64,000 bases of DNA from Prorocentrum cordatum. Lineage: Eukaryota > Sar > Dinophyceae > Prorocentrales > Prorocentraceae. Below, in pieces: positions 32,508 through 43,060 of the stretch; the stretch's first letter is position 1, and each line of letters starts with the position of its first letter. The stretch is taken from the NCBI GenBank assembly GCA_963575745.1, contig CAUYUJ010002101.1, forward strand, positions 29,417-93,416. Direction: 5' to 3'. The position numbers and the translations under genes were made by a program. The notes under the pieces were generated by a model. The model searched no databases, was not told the origin of the DNA, and saw nothing but the letters and a program-made list of their open reading frames with translations.

Positions 32508-32869
32508 AAATGTAAGAACTGCGACCCTGCTTAACCCATTTCAGAATAAGGGCGCGAGTGCTCCTGTCCATTCGGGCGCAAGGTGACCAGGCAGCAGCCT
32601 TCGAAAGTGGCGACAGTTTCGCAGAGCGCAGCCCCCCAGGGACGACGAGGACAAGCCAGGTAAAAGGCAGGAGAGAAGAGGAGGAGCGAAGGGAGGAGGA
32701 GAAGGAAATCAAGAGAAGCGAGGAGGAGGGAAGAGAGGAGGGGGCAGGAAGGAAGGAGTGGAGACCGCAGTGCTCTATTCAAACCCTCTTGTGCCCCTCT
32801 TCGGGCCCTCTTGGGCCCCTCTTGGGCCAGCTTGGGCTGGGTTGGGGCCATCTTGGGGCGCGTGGTGGG
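32508..32869. other. Spacer with purine tract
   Basis: GGA-rich at 32670-32760, then a few units of the CCAAGA/TCTTGG repeat. No gene supported. Confidence 0.5.
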
Positions 32870-33180
32870 CATCGAGAGTATGGGATATACATGTCGGTTT
32901 ACACGCGAGCGCATGAGAACGAACGGCTTTAAAGTTGTTGTTGTTGTTGGCGTTGTCGTCGTCGTCGTCGTTCCCGCGGGTGGGTCGCGGCGCAGGTGGG
33001 TCGCAACGCAGGCCACCAACGTGACATGACGTCCAGGTCGGGCCCTCTCCGGGGTCCAACCTGACAAGTTTTTCGAGCTGCGATCAGCTGTGGTGACGAG
33101 AGGACCACGCACTGCCAGAAAACGAAGGGGGGCGCGCCCATGCAGAGAGAGGGGGAACGGGAGGGGGGGCAAACTTCCTC
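32870..33180. repeat. Upstream repeat P, copy 1
   Basis: About 300 bp related to 46110-46560. Shared blocks in order: GTTGTTGTTGG then GTCGTCGTCGTCGTT, GGTGGGTCG(C/T)GGCGC, CGCAGGCC, GTGACGTC or similar, GGGGTCCAACCTGA, TTTCGAGCTGCG, TTCAGCTGT or ATCAGCTGT, CCAGAAAACGA(A/G)G and CATGCAGAGAGAGGGGG. Each copy lies a few hundred bp upstream of the first seen exon of a plus-strand gene. Confidence 0.6.
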
Positions 33181-33478
33181 CCCTTGCTCCCCCTCTTCGC
33201 CCTCCCCCCTCCCTTCCCCTCCTCGCTCCCTCCATCGTCGTCGACGACGTGGTTTCTCCTCCTCCTCCTCCTCCTCCTCTTCATCGAGACGGGACGTTTT
33301 CGACTGTCGTCGGCCTCTGGGGGGTCCTCCTATCCGGCGGGCCCTGGGGTCGCGAGAAAACGGCTTGGCACGAGCGGCCAGACCCAGGGAAAGGGGTCGA
33401 GACCTCCAAGGCGAACGCTGATCCCCATCTGCCCCTTCCTCCTCCCCATCCCCCTCCTCCTCCCTCTCCTCCCCCACC

Positions 33479-33496
33479 ACAGCCATTTTGGCTAGC
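33479..33496 (+). other. Relic spliced-leader sequence
   Basis: AGCCATTTTGGCT at 33481-33493 equals 13 consecutive bases of the conserved 22-nt dinoflagellate spliced leader, preceded by CC-like bases and followed by AG. It lies 75 bp upstream of the ATG at 33568 on the same strand. Spliced leader is normally added to mRNA by trans-splicing, so its presence in the genome marks a past mRNA copied back into DNA, a known dinoflagellate process. By chance a given 13-mer is expected about 0.002 times in this window on both strands. Confidence 0.6.
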
Positions 33497-33567
33497 CAGG
33501 CGAAACCAATTTTGGTGCGTGTGAGCTGTGCCTGACGGCCATTGCTTGCTCTGTGACACTTGCGCAG

Positions 33568-36500
33568 ATGGCCGAGCCCTCGGACCCGACCGCTGGCCAG
33601 AACAACGTCTTGCCAGTGCCAGAGGGGGACTTCGGCAGGCGGCTGAACGATGATGACGTCGAGATGGATGATAGGTCGACACTGCCAGGCGGTGGCACTG
33701 GCCACGAATCATTGGGCTCTTCGATGGTAGATATTAATGATGGCGTTCGTGGTACGGCCAAGAGGCTCCACGCGGCGTTTGTGCGAGAGACCCTGGTAGC
33801 TGGCGGCCCTGACAAGTACCTCCAGAAGAAATATGACACACCAGAGAAAAAGCTTCAGTTTGCTGAGAAGTTGGTAAAGCTACTGCCGCTCAGCTTCCAG
33901 CACGAGTACAGCCTTAAGAAAATGTTGCCCACTGTTGGAGAAGGCGAGCTCAGCGAACAGAACGCGATGTTCATTCACCCCGCGGCCCTTTCCTTCTCAG
34001 CGGATGCGACGTCCCACGACTTTGTGGACCATGCCAAAGTGACCAAGATAGCAGCAGAGATGTGCTCAGATGGTTGCGTTACACAAGGAGACGAGCTACT
34101 GTGCTTCCAAGGCCCTGAGCTCGCCGACGGTATGCTGAAGATGCCCACCGAGTTTTCAGGGTGCGCGCAAGAGGAGACGACCAGTTACTTCAGCTTCGGG
34201 TACATCAAGGGCTTCGCCCGTTCTACCACGTTGCTCACGCTGCTGGACCTCTTCATGGTTGACTTACCGGACGATGATATCAAGGCCATCCTGCCCCAGT
34301 TCGCCAATGCCAACGTTATTGCCATCAGGGTCCCTCCTCCTCCTCCTCCTCCTCCTCTTTCCCCTCCTCCTCCTCCTCATCCCCCTTCTCCTTCTCCTCC
34401 TCGTCTTCCTTCTCTTCCTCCTCCTCAGCTTCCCCCCCCAAGTATCCTCGCCCTCGTCTTCCCCTGTCCTCCTCGTCCTCCTCCTCCTCCTCCTTCCCCT
34501 CCTCCTCCCCCTCTTCCTCCTTCTCCTCCTCCTCCTCCTCCTCCTCCTCCTCCTCCTCCTCCTCCTCCTCCTCCTCCTATCGCTAGGTCATGGCGCAGGG
34601 GGACAAAATCAACGCTGCGCTGATGAATTGCAAGCGGTCGCAAAGGGGCGCGATCCGCCGCCCGTGGAACGTGATCACCTGGGCAGGCGTCATCCGGCGC
34701 TTGAAATCGCACGGCGTCGACGACGCTGCTTCTGTGATCAAGCGGTGGAACGACATGGCAGGCATGTCAGCAGAGAACCGCATGGTTGGCGCGAAACGCA
34801 CGGCCCTCCTCAATCTGCTCAACATAAGCGATAGCGCGCTCGACCTGATCATTGCGCTCGTCAGCGAGTTCACGTGGGAGCAGTGCCCGTTCACGGAGGA
34901 GTTCCTGGGCAGCACCAAGCTCAAGATCGGCGCCACCATTCGAACCCAGAACAAGGAGTGGATGGCCCGTTTCCGCGTGTCCAACGCGTCGCTGGAATTG
35001 TTTTGCGCGTTCCTCCAGGCTCGCTATCGCAGGTCGATCTCTTCCTCCAGGCGGAAAATGCAGAAGTCTGAGCTGGAGGACTGGTTGCACATCGTCAGCA
35101 TGGCCCATAACATGGTGCAAGAGATCACAGCGCAGGTCCCAGTGGATGATGCGAAGATCCAGAAGGACAGATGGGGGCGCCAAATGATTATGCCTGCTCC
35201 TCTTGCGCGCCCCCTCCCTCCTTTTGTCCCCCCTCTGTCCTCCTTCCCCCTCCTGCCAATGCCTATGCCGCCCCAATCCTCCTTCCTCTGCGTGCCCCTG
35301 CCCCCCTGTGCGTATCCTCCCAGCCATTCCTCCTCCTCCCCCCACCTCTCCTCCTCCTCCTCCTCCTCCTCCTCCTCCTCCTCCTCCTCCTCCTCCTCCT
35401 TCTCCCCCGGCAGCGGGGGCAGCGCCGGGCGCCTGCCAGCACCTCGCCGAACATGACAGGCCTCCCCTGCCGCATGCGTCCCTTCCCCCGTGCTCTCCCC
35501 TTTTCCAACTTACCCCACCCCTGCAGGTAAGAAACCGCCCTGGGACATCCTGGGCTTCCAGGGCTTGAGAGGCTAGATGGCCCTGGGGAGGGTGAAATCA
35601 CGAGGGCGCCATTGGATATGTTGTCGCACATGATTCAAGTGGCTTACGCCATTCCGCCGACCCCGAGAAGGAGTGAGAGCGTGCGACGATCGCGGAAACT
35701 ATCTATTGGCCTTCGGCCCAGCCTGCCACTGTGCCTGGGTGGTGGGTCAGAGGCCTCTTGAGTGTTCGTTGGGACCTCGTGATTTCGCATGTGCTTATTG
35801 CGTTCCCTGCCCCCTGTAACAGTTGCCCCACCTGCCTGGCAGGAGTACATCGACCTTGTGAGGGCCGACGACTCGGCTTTGATGCTAGAGCTCCAGATGG
35901 CCTACCAAGAGAAGAGCGATAACTTCAAGATCACTGACATCACTGCCATCAAAGCTTGCATGCAGAGCCACATACAGGCGACCAAGGGGGCCGACGGGAC
36001 GTTGCACACCACCATGGGGGCCATGGAGCTCGAGCACGCAGCCCTGGAGAAGCAGCAATTCGAGCTCGATCTGAACCTGATCCAGTCCGACGTCAAAAAG
36101 TTTCGGGTTTATCGTCAAAAGAATACAGACCGACAGAACTCAGAGTATTTCCACAAGCTCGAGTGGCAGAAAAGCGTGGTGGACGCCGGCAAAAAGTTCG
36201 GCCTCAAATTCGTCAGGGATTTTTGTATGTTCGCAACCGTCAAAGAGGGGGCCCCGGGGATCTTCACGAAGCTCCAGGAGTTTCAGACCCGCGCCGAAAA
36301 CGAGCTGTACTTGATCAAGGGCGCCAGCAGGGTTCCACCCTCCTCCTTCTCCTGCTGCTGATCCTTCTCTTTCTCTTCTGGAACCTCCTCCCTCGCGTTA
36401 TGTCCTGCCCTGCTCTTCCTCCACCTGTGATCCTTTGTCCTCCTAGCTCTCCTCCTCCTCGTCCTCCCTCCTCCTTCTCGCCCACCTCCTTAGCCTCTTC

Positions 36501-39500
36501 CTTTTTCCTGCCCCCCTGATCCCCATGAGTCGTCGCTGTCTGCCTCGCCCTCGCTGCCCTCCCCTCCCCGCATCTCCCGGCCCACTGTCTGCTAGGTTCA
36601 CGCCGGCTACATCAACTGGATCGCCCCATCGACAGTGGCAGCAGAGGCCCAGCGCGTGCAGCTCAGCCTAATGCAGATGACCCTCAATCCGAACAGCGTT
36701 TGCCTACTCCAGATGCCTGCTTATACGTACAAGAAAGGCATGCTGTACCTCTCTGAGGTCAACGCCCTCAAAAACATCGGTGACCTGGGCGTCTATTTCG
36801 ACAGGAAATGCAAAGCGCTTCGCGTGCCCCTGTCAGCCAGGAGGTGGAGGAGGAGGGATACAGGTGGATGGGGCAATGACGAACATGGCGTGGGCCTGAA
36901 CAGGAGAGAGGAGGAGGAAGAGGAGGAGGTGAAGGCGGAGGAGGAAGAGGAGGGAGGAGGAGGGGTAGAGGTGGAGGAGGAGAGTATGAGGGATGCGAAG
37001 AGGAGGGGGTAGTGATGCAGAAGGAGGAGGTGGTGGTGGACGTCTGGCTCAGACGTCGGGCACAGCGCTGAGGTCCCTGGAGCCCCTAGGAGCCATCTTG
37101 AGCAATCTAGGATTTAGGGCATGCTCCTCCTCCTGGGACTTTTTCGGGCCCCCCGCGATGGCTTGGCCGAGCTCTTGGGGAAATATTGTTGAAGATGGGG
37201 GTCAAGGTAAACCTTACGCCCCAGTTACAGCAGGTCCGTGCAGCGTTGACGCGGCGGCGACCCCACCACGGGCGTTCAAGGTTGAACGCCACCAGTGGCC
37301 TTGGATCGTTCAATGGCGAACGATCTGGCGATCAGAAAGCCACCGATCGTTCAAGGTTGAACGATCAACGTGGTGTCAGGAACCAACGCCGACGTCATCG
37401 CGACGCGAACCTACCATACAGGGCTGGGTGGATTTGTGTTGCGGTTCGCCTCTAAGACCAATGCTGCAGATGGCCGCCCATTGAGCTACGAGGGGCGCTG
37501 CGTGTTCGCTTCTGGGGTGAAGGTGAGACAGTCTCCCTGGAAAGACTCACAACTGATTTCCATGGGCTTCAACGAGCCCCCGGCTACTATGTTGAAGCCA
37601 ACGGACATGATCACCATTGAGGACATGGACGACCATGCTGTGCCAGAGGCGGGGGGGGACCGCGACCAGTGCGCCGTCGGCGACGCGCAAAGGTCAGCAG
37701 GGGGTACAAACACTGACTACGAGGAGGCTGGGGAGGGGGATGAGGACGAAGGAGGCAATGTTGGAGGGAGGAGGAGAAGGGCGAGACAGAAGGAGAGGAA
37801 TATGATGAATAGCAAACGACTGAGGGGGTAGAGGGGAACAGGGAGGCGTTGGGGCGAGAAGCTCTCGTGGGCATGCTCGTGGGGGCCTTCGCAACCATGC
37901 CGGCTCCCTCCTCGCATTGTCAAGGCTGCCTGTTGGACGCCCTGGACACCTCAGAGACCCCGGACACCCTCGACACCCTGGACACCCCTGGGGGCCCCTT
38001 TTCCCTGGGTAGGCACTGCTGGCCATAAAGTGGAAGGGGGGGCCCAGCCATGGCCGCGAGAGTGGCGTCCTAGGAGGCGCAAACCTAACATGTGAACACT
38101 CTTCCATCCTCCTCCCTCCCTCCGGCCCCCCTCTGGCGGCGCCCCATCGCACCTCGTCGCCTGCTCAGGTACAGCCAGATCGGGAAGGACGCGTTCCGCA
38201 GCATCCTGGTGAACCTGCTGACGGGATTCAACAATACACAGGCGCAGCCAGGCCAGGCCACTCTACTCACGATTGTCGATTTTGGCGCTGATGTAGGCCA
38301 CATGCTGGAAGCTTTCCTGGACATACGCCCCCAATTCTCTCACTTGCCACTCGTGCTGGTTCTCTTGTGTGACGACGATTCTCAGAGGGAGTGGCTGGTG
38401 CACAAGGCAGTGACGCTTGCGGGCGACAAATGGTTGAATGGGACCCTGAAGGACAAGCAGACCCCACCTTCCAAGGATTACAGGAGTGGGAGAAAGAATG
38501 AGAAAGAGTGCGAGGATGAAGATAATGTTATCTAGCATACCCCCCGATATAGCGTGGTCAGAAGCCTCCTCTTGGCTAGTTTTCCTGTGGAGGATATCTC
38601 AAGCCATCTTGGGGCGCCTCGGGGTCGTCTGCTTTCAGGTCTCTGGAGCCATCCCACAGTGATCTCAGACTCCCCTCGCCTCAGGGTCCTAGGGTATTTG
38701 AAGTGCCATCAGCCGTGCTGCTGACGTTGCTGTTGGTGCTGCTGCTGGTGCTTCCTCCGGCCCTTCGTTGTGCTTTCTTCGGCCCTCACTCTTGGAGCCC
38801 CAAGAGGAGCCCCAAGGGCCTACAACGTATACCCCCCGCAGGGGTCCTGGGAAGTATCTTTGCCCCTCCCCAAAGCCCTCTTGGGGGCCCAAGAGAGCCC
38901 CAAGAGGGCCCCAAAAGGGCTCCAATAGGGCCCCAAGAGGGCCCCAGGACGCTCCAAGCCCCAAGAGCGGTCACGCGAGAAAGGTTTCGCGTGAAACCGC
39001 TCTTGGGCCCTCTTGGAGCCCTCCTGGGGCTCTCTTGGGCGCCCAAGAGAGCCCCAAGAGGGCCCCAAAAGGGCTCCAATAGGGCCCCAAGAGGGCCCCA
39101 GGACGGCTCCAAGAGGGCCCCAAGAACGGTCACGCGAGAAAGGTTTCGCGTGACCGCTCTTGGGGCCCTCTTGGAGCCCTCTTGGGGCCCTCTTGGGGGC
39201 CCAAGAGAGCCCCAGGAGGGCCCCAAAAGGGCTCCAATAGTGCCCCAAGAGGGCCCCAAGACGGCTCCAAGAGGGCCCCAAGAGCGGTCACGCGAGAAAG
39301 GTTTCGCGTGACCGCTCTTGGGGCCCTCTTGGAGCCCTCTTGGGGTCCGCTTGGAGCCCTCTTGGGGCCCTCTTGGGGCCCTCTTTGGGCCCTCCTTCGG
39401 GCTCTCTCACGCCTTCGGGCACTCTCCCCAGGGACAGCGCAACCAGACAATATGGGAGTGCGCAGGGGGTTGGCACTTGCGCTCTGGCTGCCCCTGCCCT

Positions 39501-40914
39501 TGCGCTGGTCAGGAGATTCCGACCCACATGGCCACGCAGCCGCTGCAGAAGCCCCCCCTGGGCCTCATGGTGTGGGGCCTGGCCGAGAATGGCTCAGAGA
39601 CCATCAAGATGCCACAAAGCACGCTTGCCAAATGGTACGCGCACGAGAAGCACGGGGAGGAGTTCAAGCAGATGTACCACAACCTGGAGACTGAATTCGG
39701 GGACCTCGCTGCGGGAAAGACTGCGCCTGGTGGCGCGGGAAAGAGGGGCGCTGGCGCCCCCGGCCCCAACCCCTCGCCCCACAAGAAGCCCAAGGTGGAC
39801 ATCCAGCTCGAGGTAGTCGATAATGCCGCCATGATGGGCGAGCTTCTGGCGGAATGCAAGATGCCCACCCTCCGGGGGTCGGCGAAGTTGGTGTTCCGCA
39901 CAGCAGGTCACGTCTACATCACCAACGCTGGCGACCATGACCTAGAGATCTTGGAGAACACTGAGCTGGCCAGCTTCAGCCCAAAGAACGCGAAGTTCGA
40001 CAAGGGCGAACCCGGTGAAAAAAAGAAAGACTTCAGCTTGCCATACGAACTGCGAGACGCAGACGTCTACGTGAAGGTAGAAGGCGAAGGCACGAAGACG
40101 CTGTACGACACTATCGAGGCAAAGCGAGCCTCAACACCAGACCAGGCGAAGGTGTGCTTCCATAACATGACTGAGAACCCAACAGAAGACAGGCCTGGCT
40201 ACTTCACCCTGCAGCCAGTCACCGATGTGGCCAAGCGCATATTCTACCTCATCCCGCAGAAGGTCAACATCACATCAACCAAGAAAAAGGACGAGGACAA
40301 GAAGGATGCGATCGAGTTCTCGCAGAAGACCGCGGACCCGAGGGATTGCAAACAATGGTGCTGCTTTTGCTTTGGTCCTTGCGCCCCCTGCGCCCCTGTC
40401 CAACAATACGTGGCCCTGAGGCCACCTCCTTCCGTAGGGGCTGGGGGGTGGTGGGGACTTCTTTGGGATCCTCGCCTGGTAGGCCAAGATGTTTCGTCGG
40501 CGCTGGCGACGACGACGATGACGCCAACGACGACGCCGACGACGACAACGATGACGATGACGATGGCGCCAACGACGACGCTGACGACGACGACGACGAC
40601 AATGCCGACGCTGACGACCGCTACGTCGAGTGCGTCGTCGCTGACGTTTCTGGGCTGTCGAGTTTAAGAGCTCTGGGGCGCTTCTCGTCGACACAGCTGG
40701 ATCCACCTCGAACGTGTATGGCAGAGGGGGGCGGCCTTCTCATTCCTCGCGCCAGGCGGGGGCGATCGCGCCCTGCAAGTGGAGGGATTCCTCGGCGTGC
40801 AGGATCCTGTGGAGCGTGAAGTATGCAGCGCGTGGCCTGGTTCCTGTGTGCCCAGTGGTCGTGGCCCCCTGCCTCATGAAGATCCCCAGGGGCCAAGCGC
40901 TCAAGCTCATGTAG
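33568..40914 (+). CDS. Eight-exon dinoflagellate gene of unknown function, about 1200 aa
   Basis: Exons: 33568-34329 (ATG MAEPSDPTAGQNN), 34587-35165, 35843-36331, 36596-36815, 37380-37692, 38169-38451, 39513 to about 40340, and about 40770-40914 (TAG). Frame is kept at every join I could test; ends of exons 2, 4, 6 and 7 are approximate. Introns 1, 3 and 5 are GT-AG (257, 264, 476 nt) with AG|GT at both ends; introns 2 and 6 fit AG|GA at both ends. Exon 2 is basic and helical (WNVITWAGVIRRLKSHGVDD). Exon 3 is helical (EYFHKLEWQKSVVDAGKKFG). Exon 6 has LLTIVDFGADVGHMLEAFLD followed by LVLVLLCDDD, which looks like methyltransferase motifs I and II, but weakly. Exon 7 carries KRGAGAPGPNPSPHKKPKV, a possible nuclear signal. 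Exon 8 ends GLVPVCPVVVAPCLMKIPRG. I do not recognise the whole protein. Confidence 0.65.
36816..37379 (+). other. Intron 4 of the 33.6-40.9 kb gene, introner-like start and palindromes
   Basis: It begins CGCTTCGCGTGCCCC, similar to the 5' start of elements I1-I5. Near its end are two near-perfect palindromes: GGCGTTCAA-GG-TTGAACGCC at 37271-37290 and GATCGTTCAA-GG-TTGAACGATC at 37345-37366, with a related GGATCGTTCAATGG between them. A purine tract (36838-36990) fills the middle. Confidence 0.5.
38880..39340. repeat. Tandem long-hairpin repeat in intron 6
   Basis: About three units of roughly 160 bp. Each has CCAAGAGGGCCCC-type arms in one orientation, a strong hairpin, then the arms in the other. 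In the third unit the stem is 33 bp and perfect: arms 39263-39295 and 39304-39336, loop GAAAGGTT; the stem contains CCAAGAGCGGTCACGCGA. Centres lie near 38985, 39143 and 39300. The same hairpin, reversed, is at 48520-48800. Confidence 0.85.
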
Positions 40915-41187
40915 AGCAAGGGCTGTGGTAGTAGCAGTGGCCACGAGCTGCAAGCAGCCATCAAGCAGTAGACTGGTGAGAACTTACGAGATGCCGCGAG
41001 AAGCCAGGACCAGTGGCCGCCATTGCCACCAGTAAATTTTTAGCCACCACTGCGCTGTGGAGGAGGAGGAGGAGGAGGAGGAGGAGGAGGAGGAGGCGGA
41101 TGAGGAGGAGGAGGAGGAGGAGGAGGAGGAGGACACTACAGAGCGATTCTCGCGCGCCGGACACCGGACACCGGCCAGCCAGACACT
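40915..41187. repeat. 3' flank with (GGA)n
   Basis: GGA tract at 41055-41132. The preceding 140 bp is unique 3' flank of the eight-exon gene. No exon seen. Confidence 0.7.
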
Positions 41188-41485
41188 GTTGACGCTTCGC
41201 GCATCCCCGCCAGCCCATCCAGAAACGACGCCCAGGCGAGTTGAGGTGACCAGGGAAGGGTGGGAACAATGAGGGGGCTTCTTGGAGCTGTTTTGGGGTG
41301 GTCTTGGGGCCTCTCGGAGCATTTTCAGAATCACCTTGAGGCATCTGAGGCTATCTCGAGGCATCTTGGAGGTTATCTTGGGCCCTCCGAGGCGCTCCTG
41401 GAACCGTGCACCCTCCCCGAAGGGGAAGAATGGGGTTGGAAGAGGAACTCCTTAATAAGCCACCTACGCCCAAAGGGCTGGTGAG
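41188..41485 (+). mobile_element. Introner-like element I4, about 300 bp
   Basis: Starts GTTGACGCTTCGCGCATCCC and ends AAGGGCTGGTGAGATC. Left GCATCCCCGCCAGCCC and the reverse complement of the right end, ATCTCACCAGCCC, are near inverted repeats. The first 75 bp match I3 (CATCCAGAAACGACGCCC(A/G)GGCGAGTTGAGG in both) and the last 130 bp match the end of I3 (GGTTATCTTGGGCCCTCCGA, GGCGCTCCTGGA, CCACCTACGC). This is the most compact full copy. No flanking exon was recognised, so it may sit in an unknown gene or outside genes. Confidence 0.65.
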
Positions 41486-43060
41486 ATCTCGGCTGGGTGA
41501 TATCACCTGCTGTTGCCCTACGTAGTTTTTTCTCCCCTCCCTACCTCCCTCCTGCGCAAAAGCGCAAGTCTTAACGCAACCATACCTCCTCCTCCTCCTC
41601 CTCCCCCCCCCTTCTGCGCGTCCTCCTGAAAGATGCTCTGAGTTCGACCGCCCGAGCTCAGCGCGATGAAGAACGCGCGACCAGGTCAGAGTTGCACTGC
41701 CGAAGGGATGGGGGAAGGGGAAGATGGCGATGAGGAGGAGGAGGGCGAGGAGGAGGATGAGGAGGAGGAGGGGGAGGGGAGGAGGAGGAGGGGGAGGGGA
41801 GGAGGAGGAGACCGCCACCGCCCGAGACATTGTGCCGTCACAAGCCGCCGGGTTTCTGCCGTCACAACCCGCCGGTTCCTACCGATAACTGCTGGGGAGG
41901 GCGTCTACCACAGCGAGAATCCCCCCCCCCTTGGGAGGTCGGGTGCTCAGAAGAGATTGGCGTTCGGAACCCTCCGTGATTCTTGGCCGATCCTGGGGAG
42001 ATACGGGCCCACATCGCTGCGGCCTGGCGAGGTTGGGTGCAAGCGACGCTGTTTCACGACCTCGCCGTGGCGCAACTCAGCAGTGCCCGAAAGCGCCCCG
42101 GGTATTCTTCACTCTGCCGTGGATCTGGGGAGGGTTGGGTGGCGCGAAGTTGCGCTATTCGGACCTCGCCGTGGTTTTGAAAACACTGAGATGGACGGGA
42201 AGAGGCGGGGTCGAGGGGGGGCGACGAGGAGGGCAGCAGGCAATGGGGAGACGAAAAGATAAAGGAAAGAAAAAGGAGAGGATGAAGATGAGGGCGAGGA
42301 GAAGGGGGGCGGAGGAGGATGAGGAGACGCAGAAGGATACTGAGGAGGAGGAGGAGGGCGACGACGACGACGACGACGCCGACGACGACGACAGCCCACC
42401 CCTCCTCGGCCGCGCAGGCTGGCGCGGTGGGCGCCTGGGTGGGGCTTCAGCAGCTCCTGACGGGCTGGTGGAGGAGGCCACGCGCGCGCCGCGTGCGGGG
42501 GGGGCCCGACGAGAATGAGGAGGGAGGAGGGCAGCAGGAGCAAGCCGAGAATGAGGAGGGAAGAGGGCAGCAGGAGCAGGAGCAAGCCGAGAAGAAGGAG
42601 GGAATGATGGAAGGGGGACATGCGCAGGGGCATGGGCAGGAGCTCGCATGATGAACATGAAGCGCGAGGATGATCAGCAGCCGCACGCGTGAGCTATATC
42701 GGGGGGGGGCCCTGCCTGATGACATGGGTTTGGCCTGACTGCCTCGCCTGCCCCCTCGAGGAGCCATCCTGGGACGAGCTGGGGCGCGCGCTCAGGAGGG
42801 GGCTTTGTTGGGCCCACTCGTGGCACACTTGGGACCTCCCCAACCTTCCCCGGGGGCCTCCCTGGACCCCCCACACAAGAGAGCCCCTGTGAGCGCTACT
42901 AGGAGCCCGAAGAATTTGAGTTTCACCAGTGGCCCAATGGATGCTCAAGAGAGGCCCCCAGAGCCCAATAAGGCCTTGGAGTGCGTCACTTTCTACCCTT
43001 GTTAGCGTGGCTGTTTGGCGCAACTCAGTGTCTGCGACGCTTACTTGCCCTTCGCGCGCG
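41486..43060. repeat. Spacer with microsatellites
   Basis: GGA tracts at 41735-41812 and 42330-42358, GAC at 42358-42392. At 41826-41880 there is a short direct repeat (CCGTCACAAGCCGCCGG and CCGTCACAACCCGCCGG). From 42520 to 42640 GAGCAGGAGCA-type repeats. The last 350 bp before 43061 are unique 5' flank. No exon recognised. Confidence 0.6.
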
